Positions 5,491 to 5,574 of a DNA stretch of 5,574 bases are shown here, piece after piece. Numbering within the stretch: the first letter of the stretch is position 1; each line of letters starts with the position of its first letter. Under the pieces are notes generated by a model. The model was not told the origin of the DNA. It did not search any database and saw only the letters and a list, made by a program, of their open reading frames with translations. This DNA is from an uncultured Roseovarius sp. (lineage in GTDB: Bacteria; Pseudomonadota; Alphaproteobacteria; Rhodobacterales; Rhodobacteraceae). The DNA lies in contig CAJXKX010000164.1 of the NCBI GenBank assembly GCA_913055965.1, forward strand, positions 1 to 5,574. The letters run 5' to 3'. Made by a program: the position numbers and the translations under genes.

Positions 5491-5574
5491 ATGGCCGCGG
5501 AACATCTCGATATCGGCGAGGACAAGACGCTTCTGCTGGTCGACGACGACGAACCGTTTCTGAAGCGGCTCGCC
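5491..5574 (+). CDS. regA: Redox response regulator RegA/PrrA, N-terminal 28 residues (runs off right edge)
   Basis: The first 28 codons of a response regulator, cut by the right edge. The visible part includes KTLLLVDDDEPFLKRLA (12-28). The Asp triplet at 18-20 forms the acidic pocket that precedes the phospho-acceptor Asp in receiver domains; the acceptor itself and the DNA-binding Fis-type helix-turn-helix are outside the window. RegA is the DNA-binding partner of RegB and controls photosynthesis, respiration and fixation genes in Rhodobacteraceae. The start is fixed by a strong Shine-Dalgarno sequence 6 nt upstream. Receiver identity is clear from sequence; naming it RegA depends on the regB-senC neighbourhood, which is highly characteristic. 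Confidence 0.9.
   Translation, partial: MAAEHLDIGEDKTLLLVDDDEPFLKRLA

Noticed and set aside
4702..5505. A long in-frame upstream extension of regB.
   Set aside because: It is antisense to senC and lacks family similarity; known RegB N-termini match the sequence after the ATG at 4701.

Overview
The window is very GC-rich and its coding content is typical of an alphaproteobacterium, most likely a member of the Rhodobacteraceae (Rhodobacter/Roseobacter group). The main reason is the divergent regB / senC-regA redox-control locus. The adjoining tsaE-amgK-murU order and a CtrA-type box also fit. Species cannot be fixed from the sequence alone.

Layout, left to right. Minus strand, read from right to left: regB (4701 to 3362, broken by a small internal deletion), a membrane-anchored PAS-domain protein (3287 to 1821), tsaE (1760 to 1275), amgK (1282 to 266) and the start of murU (269 to the left edge, partial). 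tsaE/amgK overlap by 8 nt and amgK/murU by 4 nt, so these three look like one translationally coupled unit. Plus strand: senC/prrC (4783 to 5418), then the first 28 codons of regA (5491 to the right edge). The 81-bp gap 4702-4782 is the divergent control region between regB and senC.

How the genes work together. RegB (quinone- and cysteine-sensing histidine kinase) and RegA (response regulator) form the global redox two-component system that controls photosynthesis, respiration, nitrogen and carbon fixation genes in this group. SenC is a Sco-type copper/thiol protein linked to cytochrome oxidase assembly. AmgK and MurU make UDP-MurNAc from recycled cell-wall sugar, and TsaE supports tRNA t6A modification.

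Points of most interest. (1) regB has lost about 25 nt between its G1 and G2 ATP-binding boxes, which shifts the frame, while everything on both sides is well preserved. (2) A perfect TTAA-N7-TTAA CtrA-type site lies in the short gap just upstream of the PAS gene. (3) regA has its own good sigma-70-like promoter followed by a perfect 7-bp dyad that runs into the Shine-Dalgarno sequence. (4) The tsaE start codon lies in a perfect GC-rich hairpin. I see no mobile element, CRISPR array, tRNA or rRNA, and no clearly new multi-gene system.
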